From: Cinclus cinclus
Lineage: Eukaryota; Chordata; Aves; Passeriformes; Cinclidae
Assembly (NCBI RefSeq): GCF_963662255.1
Contig: NC_085050.1
Coordinates: 23,802,631-23,866,630 of the forward strand
Length of the DNA stretch: 64,000 nucleotides
Direction: 5' to 3'
Made by a program: the position numbers and the translations under genes. The notes beneath the pieces are model-generated. The model made no database searches, was not told the DNA's origin, and saw only the letters and a program-made list of their open reading frames with translations. Numbering within the stretch: the stretch's first letter is position 1; every line of letters starts with the position of its first letter. Below are positions 63,781 through 64,000 of this stretch, in pieces.

Positions 63781-64000
63781 CTATTGAGAGAAAAAAAGTC
63801 CCGAATTCAAAATTATAATGGTAAAATCCATAAACTTCCTGTAATCTTGCAATAATTATTTATGCAAACAGATTTTTCTTACCAAATCTTCAAAACCAGA
63901 ATAATTTACAGCCAAATCTATAAAACCTAACAGCACTTTACATTTTCAGAGAAGTTTGTCAAAGCCTATTTTCTTAAATAAAACATTGATAAAAGTACTG

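Noticed and set aside
1..64000. CRISPR arrays, operons, integrons, tRNA or rRNA genes
   Set aside because: No regularly spaced repeats, cloverleaf-like genes or prokaryotic gene clusters are visible. The sequence is a vertebrate gene body.

Overview
The window looks like avian nuclear DNA, probably songbird though that is less certain. It is AT-rich and intron-dominated. It carries CR1 LINEs, the characteristic bird/reptile retrotransposon family, and one vertebrate gene with mammal-like protein sequence but short introns. There is no bacterial or viral gene organisation, no rRNA or tRNA, and no CRISPR array.

One gene accounts for all convincing coding sequence: ATP8A1 on the minus strand, a P4-ATPase (aminophospholipid flippase). 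I placed 26 consecutive internal exons (called w1 to w26 in transcript order), from 63780 down to 5636. All have AG/GT splice borders, and reading phase is continuous across every junction: 2599 coding bases, i.e. one base completing an upstream codon plus 866 codons with no stop. They run from the A-domain segment with DGET, through TM3-TM4 (PISL), the phosphorylation site DKTGTLT, the nucleotide-binding domain, and the P-domain TGDKQETA and GDGANDV motifs, to TM5-TM9. The start codon, TM1-TM2 and early exons lie beyond 64000. TM10 and the C-terminal tail lie before position 1.

Layout, left to right: 1-5635 is intron after w26; 5636-9849 holds w26-w24 with a CR1 fragment; 13662-16667 holds w23-w21 with a large AC/AT microsatellite; 22495-25681 holds w20-w18; 27185-28240 is a broken CR1 with reverse-transcriptase remnants; 30628-38693 holds w17-w13 with an old CR1 remnant; 44045-50966 holds w12-w7; 53369-58440 holds w6-w4 with a probable solitary LTR at 54885-55662; 59270-63780 holds w3-w1.

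The observations most worth following are: a previously unplaced 69-nt, in-frame, phase-0 exon-like segment at 62940-63008 between w1 and w2, which would insert 23 residues in the actuator domain; the 45-nt frame-preserving exon w8, which matches the known 15-residue ATP8A1 isoform difference; the antisense LTR insertion; and G-rich or UG-rich tracts in the transcript close to splice sites. I found no evidence for an undescribed multi-gene system here. The window is largely an ordinary vertebrate gene body.
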